Notes under the pieces: model-generated
Databases searched by the model: none
What the model was told of the DNA's origin: nothing
The model's input: the letters and a program-made list of their open reading frames with translations, nothing else
From: Mesostigma viride
Lineage: Eukaryota > Streptophyta > Mesostigmatophyceae > Mesostigmatales > Mesostigmataceae
Reading direction: 5' to 3'
DNA: 64,000 nt
Assembly: GCA_009746045.1 (NCBI GenBank)
Contig: RPFO01001113.1
Location: 64,501 to 128,500, forward strand
Shown: piece by piece, positions 1 through 10,191 of the stretch
Position numbering within the stretch: the stretch's first letter is position 1
Layout of the letters: each line of letters starts with the position of its first letter
Made by a program: the position numbers and the translations under genes

Positions 1-220
1 AGTGATAAAAAGTGATAAAAAGTGATAAAAAGTGATAAAAAGTGGTAAAAAAGTGGCAAATTATACCACTTTTTACCACTTTGTGGTAAAAAGTGGTAAA
101 GTGGTGGTAAAAGGCTTGCGCAAGTGGTAAAAAGTGATAAAAAGTGGTAAAACCATAGAAGTGATAAAAAGTGGTAAAAAAATAACACATGAGCATGCAC
201 ACAAGTGATAAAAACACAAG
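1..220. repeat. AGTGATAAAA / AGTGGTAAAA decamer satellite
   Basis: The first 220 bases are tandem and interrupted copies of AGTGATAAAA and AGTGGTAAAA. The reverse complement of this satellite (TTTTACCACT, TTTTATCACT) reappears at about 2870-3165, so the two blocks could act as inverted ends of one element or be two independent satellite patches. No coding potential is seen. Confidence 0.8.
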
Positions 221-639
221 GGCTAAACCGACAAAAATGTCAGGCCCAAAACGACAAGAAAAGCATCTTTATTCATTCAATCATTAAAATATTGGCATGG
301 TTGTAAGGTGAACCTGCTACATATGGTGTTTTTCAACCGTAGGGGACTTCTTGCGCCTGCGGCTGCCCCAACAGTATAACACGAGAAAAATCATGAGCTT
401 TACAGGAGCTTTATTTCATTAAGTCATTAATGTGAAAAAAAAACTCAGCACCACTAAGGTGCATTATAGGGTTATCATACATTATAGCCAATGTACCATC
501 AAAGCCGCAAGCCACGAGGTAGCCATGGCTGACAGCGGAGATAATAACTTTCACGTTTGGGCACCGAATTCGGCTGTGAATATCACAATCGCTTCTTCTT
601 TCAAAGACGCACACGCTGATATGATTTTCCGAAGCTATT
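221..639. other. No gene seen
   Basis: AT-rich sequence between the satellite and the ORF1-like remnant. Short open frames overlap on both strands but none has recognisable protein character. Confidence 0.5.
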
Positions 640-800
640 GCGCAATATGTGACGAGCAAACGCTCCTCGACACAGGCAGCCTTGCGGCTGTGCTAAGCCC
701 TGAAAATACGTCTGCAGCCTCGCCCTCAGGTCCGAAAGGCAGTGGTGACACTAGTCGCGCACTAGTGGTCGCCCAGATCCCTCATTTGATGCCCAGCACG
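640..800 (+). pseudogene. Remnant of a LINE ORF1 N-terminal region
   Basis: The translation around 660-790 (SGDTSRALVVAQIP) is nearly identical to a segment of the longer ORF1-like frame at 47560-47700, including the preceding Ala/Ser/Pro-rich stretch. The frame is not continued downstream, so this is a decayed fragment of the same family. The function of that N-terminal region is not known to me. Confidence 0.55.
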
Positions 801-865
801 TTGAACGCGTTGTGTCGGCACAGCGATCCCCCCTGCATTCAAACAAAGGCACACCGATAACCAAG

Positions 866-1110
866 AAAAGAGTATGCAAATGTGCAGCCTTGTTCATTGA
901 AATTATGGCTGGCTTACGCAAAGAGCGACTGTAAGATGACCTATACAGTGGGGCCGGAAACAGGTTGCTTGATGAGGACGTGTTTTTCGGGCTTCACTGG
1001 CCGGGAGTGTCTAGTGGTGAGAACCATTGCTGCGATCGCTTTCCCACCATTTACGAGGAAATACCCGCAAATGAAAAACCACTGAAACGGTCTAGCTAGT
1101 CAGTCATTAC
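866..1110 (+). repeat. Dispersed repeat, second copy at 49860-50100
   Basis: This stretch aligns over its whole length with 49860-50100, sharing ATTATGGCTGGCTTACG, GGCCGGGAGTGTCTAG and CCCACCATTTACGAGGAAAT. In the right-hand copy it follows an ORF1-only LINE relative, so it is probably 3' untranslated sequence of that family. Confidence 0.65.
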
Positions 1111-1235
1111 ATTAGCCATATGCCATGCATGTTTCCAAACGTCCAAGAACTGCACACGGTGCAAATGCAAAAATCCGGAGGACACGACTTCATTGCTTCA
1201 TATTTGTATGCAGAAGAATAAATAAGTGACATGCA

Positions 1236-1496
1236 TTAAGGGCCCGCCTGCATAAAGGGCCTGCAGTCTGATGCGGGCCCAACGGCAGCACCGCCATAGC
1301 AGATAAGGGCCCCCAGTCTGATGCGGGCCCCATGCACGGCACCACCGCCATAGCAGAGCTCGAAGGGGTCGTGGTGCGCGTGAAACGTATGAAAGTCAAC
1401 GTATGCCCTTTGTCGGTAGGTGCCGTTGGGGTCAAATTGGGTGCCGCCAAAATCGGGCCGACGCGTCAATAGACCGAGGCCGTCGATGAGTGCCAT
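1236..1496 (-). CDS. Unidentified 86-residue ORF
   Basis: A short minus-strand frame whose first ~50 residues (with DPNGTYRQRAYVDFHTF) read like ordinary globular protein, followed by a degenerate Gly/Ala-rich part made of an imperfect ~60-bp duplication (the GATGCGGGCCC segment at about 1270 and 1320). I do not recognise a family. It may be the last exon or a fragment of a host gene or mobile element, or chance. There is no supporting context. Confidence 0.2.
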   Translation of the reverse strand: MALIDGLGLLTRRPDFGGTQFDPNGTYRQRAYVDFHTFHAHHDPFELCYGGGAVHGARIRLGALICYGGAAVGPASDCRPFMQAGP

Positions 1497-1499
1497 CGT

Positions 1500-2694
1500 G
1501 CGGCTTGGGTCACTTCTGTTGGAGAACTTCAGGTAAGTTAACTTATATAATGCAAACCACTGGTCGCCCGCGTCGGGAACCGGCCCAACGGCTCTCCCGC
1601 AACAGAAAATTACGCGGCATACTGCATAAGTCGTCGGATCGTTACGTTTCGACGGTCAAGATTTCAAGATGAGGTTTGCGTTCAATTTGCCGCAGTTTGC
1701 AACCCAGAGAAAGTAGTCGTTGCACTCGTTGCCCACCAGCAAGCTGTTTTCCGGCCCCACCGTGTAGCTCATCTAGTCGCTCTTCACGTCAGCCAGCCAT
1801 TATTTCGCATGTAAGGCTACGCATTTCCATCTCCATTCATATTCATAATCCTGCACGGCTCGACAGCGCGGACAAGATAACGGCAGGCTCGAGCTACCAT
1901 GGTCCGGATTCTCCCGATTTCTGGCCTGCGCTGGTTGTCTCTTTGATATTGGCAAAACTTTCCGGTAAGAGGTTTTTCGCAGTTTGGCTGTTTCGAAACG
2001 TTAATTAACTGAGATGCCTTCGGGTCAGGAGACTCACATAGCCGCGGAATCATGCCAAAGGTCCTATGTTCGATCCCTTGCTGGTAGCTTCTGAGCTTTC
2101 TTATTTTCTGTGTTCCGCGGAATCTCAGATTTGGGCCGCTAGCGTTTTCACGTTTGTTGCTTTCTGATCCGACGACAATGTTGTGGCTTGCACGTGTGAC
2201 ATCTGGCGCATGGTGCGATTCATGTGTATGGGCTGCTTTGCCATAAGAGTGAGGGTTGGGTCATAAATCGTGTTCTACACATTTGCTGCGTGGACCGTTA
2301 GGTGCTGGCGCGCTCTTCCTTGTAGAATGGTGATGTCTATGTCAAGGATCTGATATCTTTTTTTTCTCTTGCATATTGTGTCGCGGTTTGCTTTGGACTC
2401 TTGCAGGCACCACGGGAATGAAATGGGAGCGGTCAGCATGATACCCTAGCAAGTGACCAGCTTTGTTAACCACTAGCTGCCATCGTATTGATGAAAGGCA
2501 ATGACGGATGTGTCATAAAGCCATAACAGTGTTGTATAGATGATTCATTAAATGATCAATGGTTACAACTTCAGAACCGCCTCTGAATGGCTAGTATGAA
2601 TCGATAGGTTCTTGACGGCTATAAACATTAATTATTAAAACATTTTAATGAAACGATTTTGATTGCCGAGCTGTTTTGAACAGTGCTGTTGATT
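1500..2694. other. Repeat debris, no gene seen
   Basis: About 1825-1955 is an inverted copy of 49735-49860 (it contains the reverse complement of GAATCGGGAGAATCCGGACC). The rest is AT-rich with no coherent coding frame on either strand. Confidence 0.55.
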
Positions 2695-3165
2695 CACGTC
2701 CTGTTTTTCTCACTTTTCTCACGTCCTGTTTTTTGAGATCTCCTTTTCTCATTTTTGGGGGGTCATCTCACCCGGGTGAGAAACGTGTTTTCTCACCCAT
2801 TCTCACCCTATTTTCTCAGTTTTCTCACCCATTCTCAAAGCTGAGTTCCTAGTGAGATCTATCTGCGTTTTTTACCATTTTTACCACCGATTTTTTCACC
2901 TCCATGGGGGTATTTTTTACCACCTGTTTTCACCCTCGTTTTTACCACCTGGTGCCGGGTATTTTTTTTCCACGATGGCGGTCAGGTGGTAAAATGGAGG
3001 TGGTAAAGGCTTTTACCACCCCCTGTTTTACCACCTTTTACCACCTGTTTTACCCCTTTTTTACCACTTTTTATCACTTTTTATCACTTTTTATCACTTT
3101 TTACCACTTTTTACCACCGGGTGATATAGATTTTACCACTTTTTACCACTTATATCACCCCCGAG
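2695..3165. repeat. TTCTCACCC and TTTTACCACC low-complexity satellites
   Basis: From about 2695 to 2850 there are irregular repeats of TTTTCTCACCC. From about 2870 to 3165 there are repeats of TTTTACCACC and TTTTATCACT, the reverse complement of the satellite at the window start. The hydrophobic open frame here is only the translation of this repeat. Confidence 0.8.
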
Positions 3166-3169
3166 TTCC

Positions 3170-4940
3170 TAGTGCATCAATGCATTCAATACATGAAATG
3201 TCACAAAACTGTGAACGCTAGCTACAAAATGGCCAAAGCCAGCTGGCACCGTTATAACGGTGCCAGCTGGCAGGGGTATAAATGGTAGCATAACAACACA
3301 AAACTTTATTCCAATTGGCATGAAACAACAAGGGATGCCCAAATGGGCATAATGCACCATACCCAGGTGATAAAACAAGAGACCATGCCATATAACACAT
3401 GCCAACATGCCACAAGGGGCCAAAATGGCACTAGCGCGCGCGGTATATATTGCGCATGACTAGCCAAGGGTGTAGCTGACTGTCAATTAGGCTACCTGGC
3501 TAGCTGTATGCCAAACTACGGATCGCGCTTCTGGGTGCGCAGATACTGCCTCCTACGAGGCCCTGTCAGCTGGGTGCCAGCTGCCAGCGTGCGGGTCGTG
3601 CGGCCATTGGCCTCAGCCCACACGCGGCCAGCCGGGCTGCGGGCTGACAGGGGCTGCATGGCACGCTGGCGGCGGGCGTCGTCGTCGAGGCCAGCCACTG
3701 GCCCAGCGTGGAACCTGAGATAAGCCAGCATATAAGACACAAGACCATGTTTAAAAATAGGTGAAAGGCTCATTAATCAAGGCCTCAAGCGCGCGTCAAA
3801 GGGGTGGCAAGGAGCTACATCACTAACGCACCCAATGAATGACAAAACACCTCCACGTTCTTTGCAACAATAAAGAAAACAAAAGGAACAAGTTGGTAAT
3901 GCTTCCATGCAGACAGGTATTGGGCATCTCCATGTTTGTCACATGCCATGGATGCAAAATAAGGAGGTGGGCGTTGGCCAGCAAAACAAGAAGCCATGCC
4001 TAAAAGTGGTCAGAAAAGAACTTTTCTCGGGATGTTTGAGCCAGGAAAAGCACTGGGTAATCACATTTACCATATTACTAACCAATACCAACCGTTATCA
4101 CGCTATTTCCGTTGCAGCCTCAGCTAACAGCGACCAAACATGGTTTAAAATCTGCTTGACCTGATGGTATTCCACAACCATGACAAGCCGATGCGTAGAG
4201 GCAGCAAAACAACAAAATGACAATCACAAGCCCTCGATTATAACCCTGATATTAGTTAGAAACAATAATACAACCATATACGGTTAACGGAACACGCTAG
4301 GAGGCTAGAACGTACCAGGTCGGAACAGCAGATTACCTTTCCTGCGGGAGCCAGAACGCCCGATTCATGGACGTAGCCTCGAGCCTTTCCTGGCTGCCAG
4401 TTCTAGCAAATCTGGTTGGGAACAACGTCAAACGTTTATCCATGCGCAAATATCTCGAAAATTTCCGCCTAGCAACATGCAGCACTCGCACTGTCACCGC
4501 CTGGCCGCTAACATGATTTGCTGCGCCTACCAGCACCCCGAGACCCATCTACGCATCTTCAAACGTTCCATGGCTAGGGTTATAACGTTTTTATGACTTA
4601 AAAATCATGCCTACAAAATTTGAGTCCATTATGTCAAGCTATTCTCTCGTACCAGTCAGTTGTGTGCACCGCCATAGCCGTGCGCGTCAATATTTTTCAT
4701 GCACGTCGGTCCCGTTGGACCATGGTACCCCCCTAACTTTGCTCAAGCATATCTCCCTGGCCAGGTGTCCAAAGTACGGTCTGAAGTGCTCTACGGAAAG
4801 CTGACGTCTAGATCTTTCAATCCCGCCAGGTGGCACCATCAAATTATTTTCGGCGCGGCGCCTGCAAGGCGCACAAACTCAGTCCGTTAGAGTGGCGCCA
4901 GTTCAACTGGCGCCACGAAAACGGACTCAGTACAGTTTAA
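3170..4940. mobile_element. Non-autonomous TTAA-ended DNA element, copy 1
   Basis: The body aligns in patches with 6730-7270 (ATGCTTC(C/A)ATGCA..CAG, CATCTC(C/T)ATGT) and with 42220-42990. The right end carries an ACTCAGTCC / GGACTCAGT hairpin and then TTTAAGGG followed by TTAA (about 4932-4940), matching the ends of copies 2 and 3. Ends of the CCCYTAA type next to TTAA resemble piggyBac-like elements (inference). No transposase frame is present. The left end is unclear and merges with satellite. Confidence 0.5.
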
Positions 4941-4943
4941 GGG

Positions 4944-5432
4944 TTAATTGAACCCCTAGCGAAAGACGAACGAGACGATCCAGATCTCAGTGCATTTACG
5001 TAAGTATACTACTGTAATACGCCATAAGCCATTTACACAAACCCCGTTTACTCCAGGAATGATAGAGGAAGGAAACACAACTACACTGCCATGACCCTAG
5101 CTAATATGTGTTAATCCATTAACACACGCCGAGTGCCAACACGAGGGGTAGAACGTGCATAAATGACCACCAACGGTCCAGCCTGCTCGAGCCGACATGG
5201 CCCTCGCCTACAGATGCACAGATGCACGCTGGTCCACTACATTCTACCCAAAGGATAAGGACTACTACTAAAGTACGCGGCGCGACGCCAAAAGCATCCA
5301 ATGCACCACGGTACTGTTACGAGGACAACAGTGTCCACCAGTACAACTACACGTAAACCTAGGGACGACCGAGGCAAAGAACCTAATTTACGTCCGTAAC
5401 TACGACAGATTGTTACGCGACGTAATAGCAAT
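4944..5432 (-). repeat. Truncated, diverged copy of the gypsy LTR
   Basis: The sequence from ACCCCTAGCGAAAGACGAAC to GTTACGCGACGTAA aligns with the LTRs at 15940-16504 and 34280-41757, but lacks about the first 75 bases and has many small differences. It is an older solo LTR or a fragment whose left part was lost at the junction with the TTAA element. Confidence 0.7.
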
Positions 5433-5840
5433 ACGCGTATTTCTAGTACGTTAGTACTCCAAACCCCGCCGTATTGTATAATACGGCGTATTTACCGTAT
5501 TATACGGCGTATTGGCGTTCACTGAGCTGGGATAAGCGGGATAGGTAGACAGGATAGGGGGCGCTAAAGGACACTGCCAGCCGTAAGCCAAGCGGAGCAG
5601 TGGGGCGTCACCCGAGGCCTGCTAGGTTATCAAGAACCGCTTAGCCTTATTTGGACAGTGACGCACAAGTACGACATTATACGACTAGACAACACTTGTA
5701 TTCTTGTCGATGTCTTTTGAAATTTAATGTGAATGGTTTGGTTGCTTTCCAAATATATAAAGCATCATGGTTTTATTCTACACCTGGCTGGCTACGGAAT
5801 TGCCTGTCACGAGGTCGGCGGCCAAGTATGTCCGTGACCT
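5433..5840. other. No gene; short AT-rich inverted repeats
   Basis: Positions 5466-5516 contain repeated AATACGGCGTA and its complement and can fold into nested hairpins. No coding frame is recognisable in the rest. Confidence 0.4.
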
Positions 5841-5845
5841 GCATC

Positions 5846-6053
5846 AGTTAGGTTAAATAGTGCCGGAACCTTTTTGCCGCCTGAGGCAAATCGGTCCGTC
5901 ACACTATTTTGCCCGGAATAACCACTTCCGAGCACCCAAGTTAATTCGGCCGCATTAACTTGGGTGCTCGGAAGTGGTTATTCCGGGCAAAATAGTGTGA
6001 CGGACCGACTTGCCTTAGGCGGCAAAAAGGCTCCGGCACTATTTAACCTAACT
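5846..6053. mobile_element. Solo 208-bp palindromic element with 5-bp target duplication
   Basis: A near-perfect inverted repeat: AGTTAGGTTAAATAGTGCC on the left is mirrored by GGCACTATTTAACCTAACT on the right, meeting at a centre containing TTCGGCCGCATT. It is flanked by GCATC on both sides (5841-5845 and 6054-6058). It is a diverged relative of the palindromes in the arrays at 10192-11749 and 13235-14116. It shows that the palindrome can exist alone in the genome with its own target duplication, like a solo LTR or a foldback MITE. Confidence 0.85.
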
Positions 6054-6134
6054 GCATCTCACAGGATCATAGTGGATCACACACATGAGTACTCTATTGC
6101 TATGGATATGCCTTCCAAGTGATAGTCTAGGATA

Positions 6135-6390
6135 TAATGGCACGCAAACGCGACAGCGCGGCTTGACGATTGAGGAATACTATTGCGAGTATGTCGCTTG
6201 GGCGCACTCACGGTGTTACAGCCGCCAGTTGTGTGTCAATGCGCTTATGGGCCTGAATTTGTACTTTCCCCGGGAGGTGCGGGATTGGGCCTTGGCACGA
6301 AGTGTTTTGGCTGGCTGGCGCACGTTGGCACCCCCTCGTGCTCCCCCCCCCCATTCCATGGGAGGCTGCATTTGCGCTTGCTTGTACTAC
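6135..6390 (+). pseudogene. Fragment of a PAT-like tyrosine recombinase
   Basis: About 70 residues (for example CVNALMGLNLYF, LARSVLAGW and PPRAPPP) are closely similar to the N-terminal part of the recombinase domain encoded at 28230-28440 in the PAT-like element. The catalytic Arg, His-x-x-Arg and Tyr region is absent, so this is a dead fragment of a related element. It ends near 6390, just before the TTAA-ended repeat. Confidence 0.8.
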
Positions 6391-6425
6391 GGTGAATTAG
6401 TTAATTTAAAATCTTTTGTTTTATT

Positions 6426-7305
6426 TATTAACCCCTAAATGGTAGCAACTCAGTCCTAAAAATCGGACTGAGTTGCACATCTTTGCACATATGTTTCTCC
6501 ATGGCCTAAAAACAATTTCTGGCTACCCCTTGGTACCAAGCATGCATTTATGTTGAATTTCTTTGGGGACATGCCACTGGTCCCATATCTTTGACTTTAG
6601 GGTGCTATAAATAGCACCAAACCCAGGGGGGTACGGAAAAATGGGGTTTGAGACATACATCATGCAATATGGACCACTTATACAAATATATAGGCCCTGG
6701 AATTTCAAAGGCAGTTAGTTTATATCACAGGCATGCCATCAATGCATTCACAACATGACATGCTACAGAACTGCACAAGCTAGCTAGCAAAAATCCCAAA
6801 ATAGCTCAGTCCTAAAAATAGGACTAAGTTTTTTTAGGGTGGTTGGCTAGCACTACCGTTGTGGTTTCCTATCCCAATGTGGCATAAAACATCATAGCTG
6901 GCCACACATGCATCCTCCAACACATTTCCAGCATATAAAACAGCAGCTCATGCTATATAATACTGTAAATCTAGTGCCATTAAGGGCAGAAAGCACGCGT
7001 AGAAGGCACATGCAAGGAGCTTATTACCAACGTACCCTATACGCTACAAACAACTTCAAAATACAAGGAAAAAGGAAAGAAACAAAATAAGCAACTTGCT
7101 GATGCTTCAATGCAAGCAGATCCCAGGCATCTCTATGTCTCTAACACACAGCAAACACACAAAAAGAAGGCGGGCTTGGCCAGCATGCATGCCTAGAACT
7201 GGGCAGAAAAACACTCGCCCTGAGTTGTTTAAGCAACGGAAAGCATCGTATCATCACACTGAACATTATTACAAACGATATCTGTCGTTATACCGACATT
7301 CGGCA
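6426..7305. mobile_element. Non-autonomous TTAA-ended DNA element, copy 2
   Basis: The left end is TTAA followed by CCCCTAAATGGTAGCAACTC, the inverted counterpart of the right end of copy 3 (GGACTGAGTACCATTTATTA followed by AGGG and TTAA). ACTCAGTCC hairpins occur at 6452-6475 and 6805-6830. The interior aligns with copy 1. The right end is lost where unrelated sequence begins near 7306. No transposase frame is seen. Confidence 0.55.
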
Positions 7306-8028
7306 GGGTTTTCACACTCGGGTTTTTTTCGGTCGAATTGTTTGGACGCTCCGGCGAAATTCGGCGGACTTTCGGCCAAAAGTGTCCATTTACCCAGAGG
7401 CCTCAATTGAGGCCTTTTGGCTCAATTGAGGCCTTTTTCACCAAGGTCACATGGGGACGGTAATTTTGGCGGGAAGGACCGGTCCTATGGGTCGTCCGGC
7501 CCCAGTGGCGCGAATCTGGTATATGTGCTGAGCGTCCTGACCCGTTGGGGTCGACAGGGGTCGACGGTTACTGAAAGATATGTGAGGTGGAAAAGTACCT
7601 ATTTTGGCCACTTTCTTGCAACCGGACGACGAATTTTCACGAATGCACGACCATGGCGGCCTCGAGTAAAATAGACCGTATGGCCACGTTCGTGCATCAT
7701 TTCGACCAGTAAGGAGCTCGTTGGGTAGATAATTTATCCGTGAAGCTAGCCCGATCGCTAAATGGGTCAAAAGTCAGTTTCTAAATTCGTGGGGTCGTTA
7801 TTTGTGTGCTGAATGCCAGGTTAGTGAAATTCAGCTGGGGCGTAATTGGCGTTGATAGTGCGCCTGCCAGCAGGCCGGTGCTTCGATATGCTGGGAAGAG
7901 ACTAGCGGAACGGCGGGGGGGGATGTTGGGGCAGCCGTGACTAAAGGGGCACTGCATGGCTATTTTCGAGCCTTTTGGCGTGGATCCGTAGGTAGAGGAA
8001 GGGGTGTTTTTAGCTAGGAAAAACTGGG
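7306..8028. other. Probable second DNA-transposon remnant, no gene
   Basis: It starts with GGGTTTTCACACTCGGGTTT, whose complement (GAGTGTGAAAACCC) ends a segment at 42167, so this may be a terminal inverted repeat of another family. AGGCCTCAATTGAGGCC palindromes sit at 7399 and 7421, and one recurs at 15849. The region to 8028 shows no convincing frame; part may be the 5' untranslated region of the LINE. Confidence 0.35.
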
Positions 8029-8502
8029 ATGCGGACAATAAACGCGCGCGCGCCCCCAGCTATGGGAGCGCCATTATGCAAACATCGTAATGTGGCGGCC
8101 CTCCCCCGGGAGACGGGGCTGAGCCTCCGCCTCAAGGTGGAGAAGGAACTCATCACCAACTTCCGCCTAGAGGACAGTGTCACAATTGACACCGTCCGCC
8201 GCCTACCGGGGCGCGCAGATGCGCCGGTGGCGCTCGTGCTTACGCGCCCCATCGGCAAGCACTACATTCTCCAACACCGCACCAAGCTACCACGAGGCTT
8301 GGGTTGGAGTCTCGACGACGATCTGACCCCGGCGCAGCTTCGCGCCCGCAGGGACCGGCTGGCACAAGAGGACGCGAAGAAGGCCCTCGCTGACCGCACG
8401 AAGAAGGTGCGGCTGCGGTGGAAGGACGACGCATGGCACATGGAGGTTAACTCACGGGAGGCTACCACGCCGAGGGGAGACGCGCGGGGGGGTAGGGAGT
8501 AG
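8029..8502 (+). CDS. LINE ORF1 protein, C-terminal type domain
   Basis: 157 residues, basic. The block around LDDDLTPAQLRARRDRLAQ recurs in two other ORF1-like frames of the window (49100-49507 and 50666-51073), each followed by a Trp-x-x-(Asp/Gly)-(Ala/Asp)-x-(Trp/Tyr) type ending. LINE ORF1 proteins of the L1 kind bind RNA and act as chaperones in the ribonucleoprotein; that role is inferred by position and not demonstrated by a named domain here. The N-terminus is uncertain because the frame may begin upstream or this copy may be 5'-truncated. It ends 76 bases before ORF2. Confidence 0.65.
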   Translation: MRTINARAPPAMGAPLCKHRNVAALPRETGLSLRLKVEKELITNFRLEDSVTIDTVRRLPGRADAPVALVLTRPIGKHYILQHRTKLPRGLGWSLDDDLTPAQLRARRDRLAQEDAKKALADRTKKVRLRWKDDAWHMEVNSREATTPRGDARGGRE

Positions 8503-10191
8503 GCCCTCCCCGCCCCCCTCACACCGCGAGCAGCTACCGGGGGGTTAGCTAGAACCCACCCCCCACACCCGTCGTCCGATGGCCGAGCGTGTCTTGGATA
8601 GTCCAATCTCACGGACGACGCAACGGAGTCAAAGCCGCGACCTTCATCGCCAACTTCGCAACAAGGAGCGCCTGCTGGCTTTCGCAACCCGGCACTCCCA
8701 ACGGTATGCTGCATTCTTTGACCCCAAGACCAGGCGAGCAAGTCGCGCCGCCCGCCTGGAGGGTGCCCTATGCGCGTTGAAAAGTACTATGTTATCTCAC
8801 GCCGCACACACGTCCCCGCCAGCCTCCCCCCCACCCCCTGCCGACACCGCGGGTCCCCGGCGCCCCCTGCTGGGCCAACGCCGGCACCACTCGCTGCGCA
8901 TCGCAACCTACAATGTCCGCACCCTGCCCGGGGGAGATGCCCCCCCGCGGGCCAACGAGCTTGTCCACTACTGCCGCCTATATGGCATTGATGTGCTTGG
9001 GGTCCAAGAGCACCGACGCTCCTTTGAGGGCCCCGTTCAGCGTGTCACCCTCGCACTACAATGGCAACTGCTGTGCGGCCCGGCGCATGCACCGGGTCAG
9101 GGAGGAGTGGGCCTGCTGTGCTCCCCCACCGCTGCCGCCCAGCTCGTGGACCACAAACTTTGCTCGAATAGGATCCTTCAGTGCACTTTCCGCTCCCTTG
9201 AAGGACGGACCCCCATTATGCTCTCGGTAATTGTCGGATATGCCCCACATGCTGGGCACCCGGCCGAGGACCGCGCAGCGTTCTTCAACCAGTTGCTCGA
9301 CATAGAGAAACAGATCCCACGTCAATACATCGTCGCCATCTTGGTGGATGCCAACGCGACCCTGCCCGTGGGCCGCGGGGGCTGCATGTATGCGCCGCGC
9401 CTAACCGATAGCAATGCCAACACCCCCCTACTTGAGCAACTGCTCACTGAGGGGGACTTGACTGCTGCCAATACGCTTTTTGCTAAACCGCCTGATGCAC
9501 TAGTGACCTTTGTGGGCCCCATGCGCAGGGCGGCTGGCTCAATGCTCCCTCGGCGGCGATGTGTATGCTTGGACTACATACTTGTGCGCAAGTGCTGGCG
9601 CTCTTCCGTCATCGATGCCCGTACGCTGACCACCCCCAGTGTCGCATCGGATCATCGCATGGTCACCGCAACCTTGCGCCTACGTCTTCAGGCCCCTGCG
9701 CGCCGCCGCCCCCGGCCCCGCCCTGACTGGACCTGCTTACGCCCCGTCCGTGGGCGCAGGGAGAAGTGGTCAGCGGATGAGATACGCCGCGATGCAATCA
9801 GGTCTGCCTTTGTGGACGCGCAACCTTTGATGTACCTGGACGCAGATCGCGGTGTAGATCTCACGCCACCCTACGAACTGTTCATGCGATCGGTGGATCT
9901 TGGCTCTAAGCTTCTCCCCGAGCAACCCCGCGCCCGACCAGCCCCGCTCTACCTGCGCGACGCCCGGGTGGTTGCCGCCCGGCTGGCGCTAGCGCAGGCC
10001 CGCCGCCGCGGGGAGGACCTGTACCCGTACCAGGAACGGCTTACTCAAGCATATACTGCCGCCCATGCGGAGGAGGTGGAGACACTTGCCGCCGAAATCA
10101 ATCGCCACACGGCCGCCAACCAGCACAAGGCGGCCTGGCGCTCTCTCGACCGTCTCACCGGACGCCGGGAAACGCAACGGGCTGACATCTC

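Noticed and set aside
2904-3221. Phe/Thr/Tyr-rich 105-codon ORF
   Set aside because: It is a translation of the TTTTACCAC satellite with no other support.
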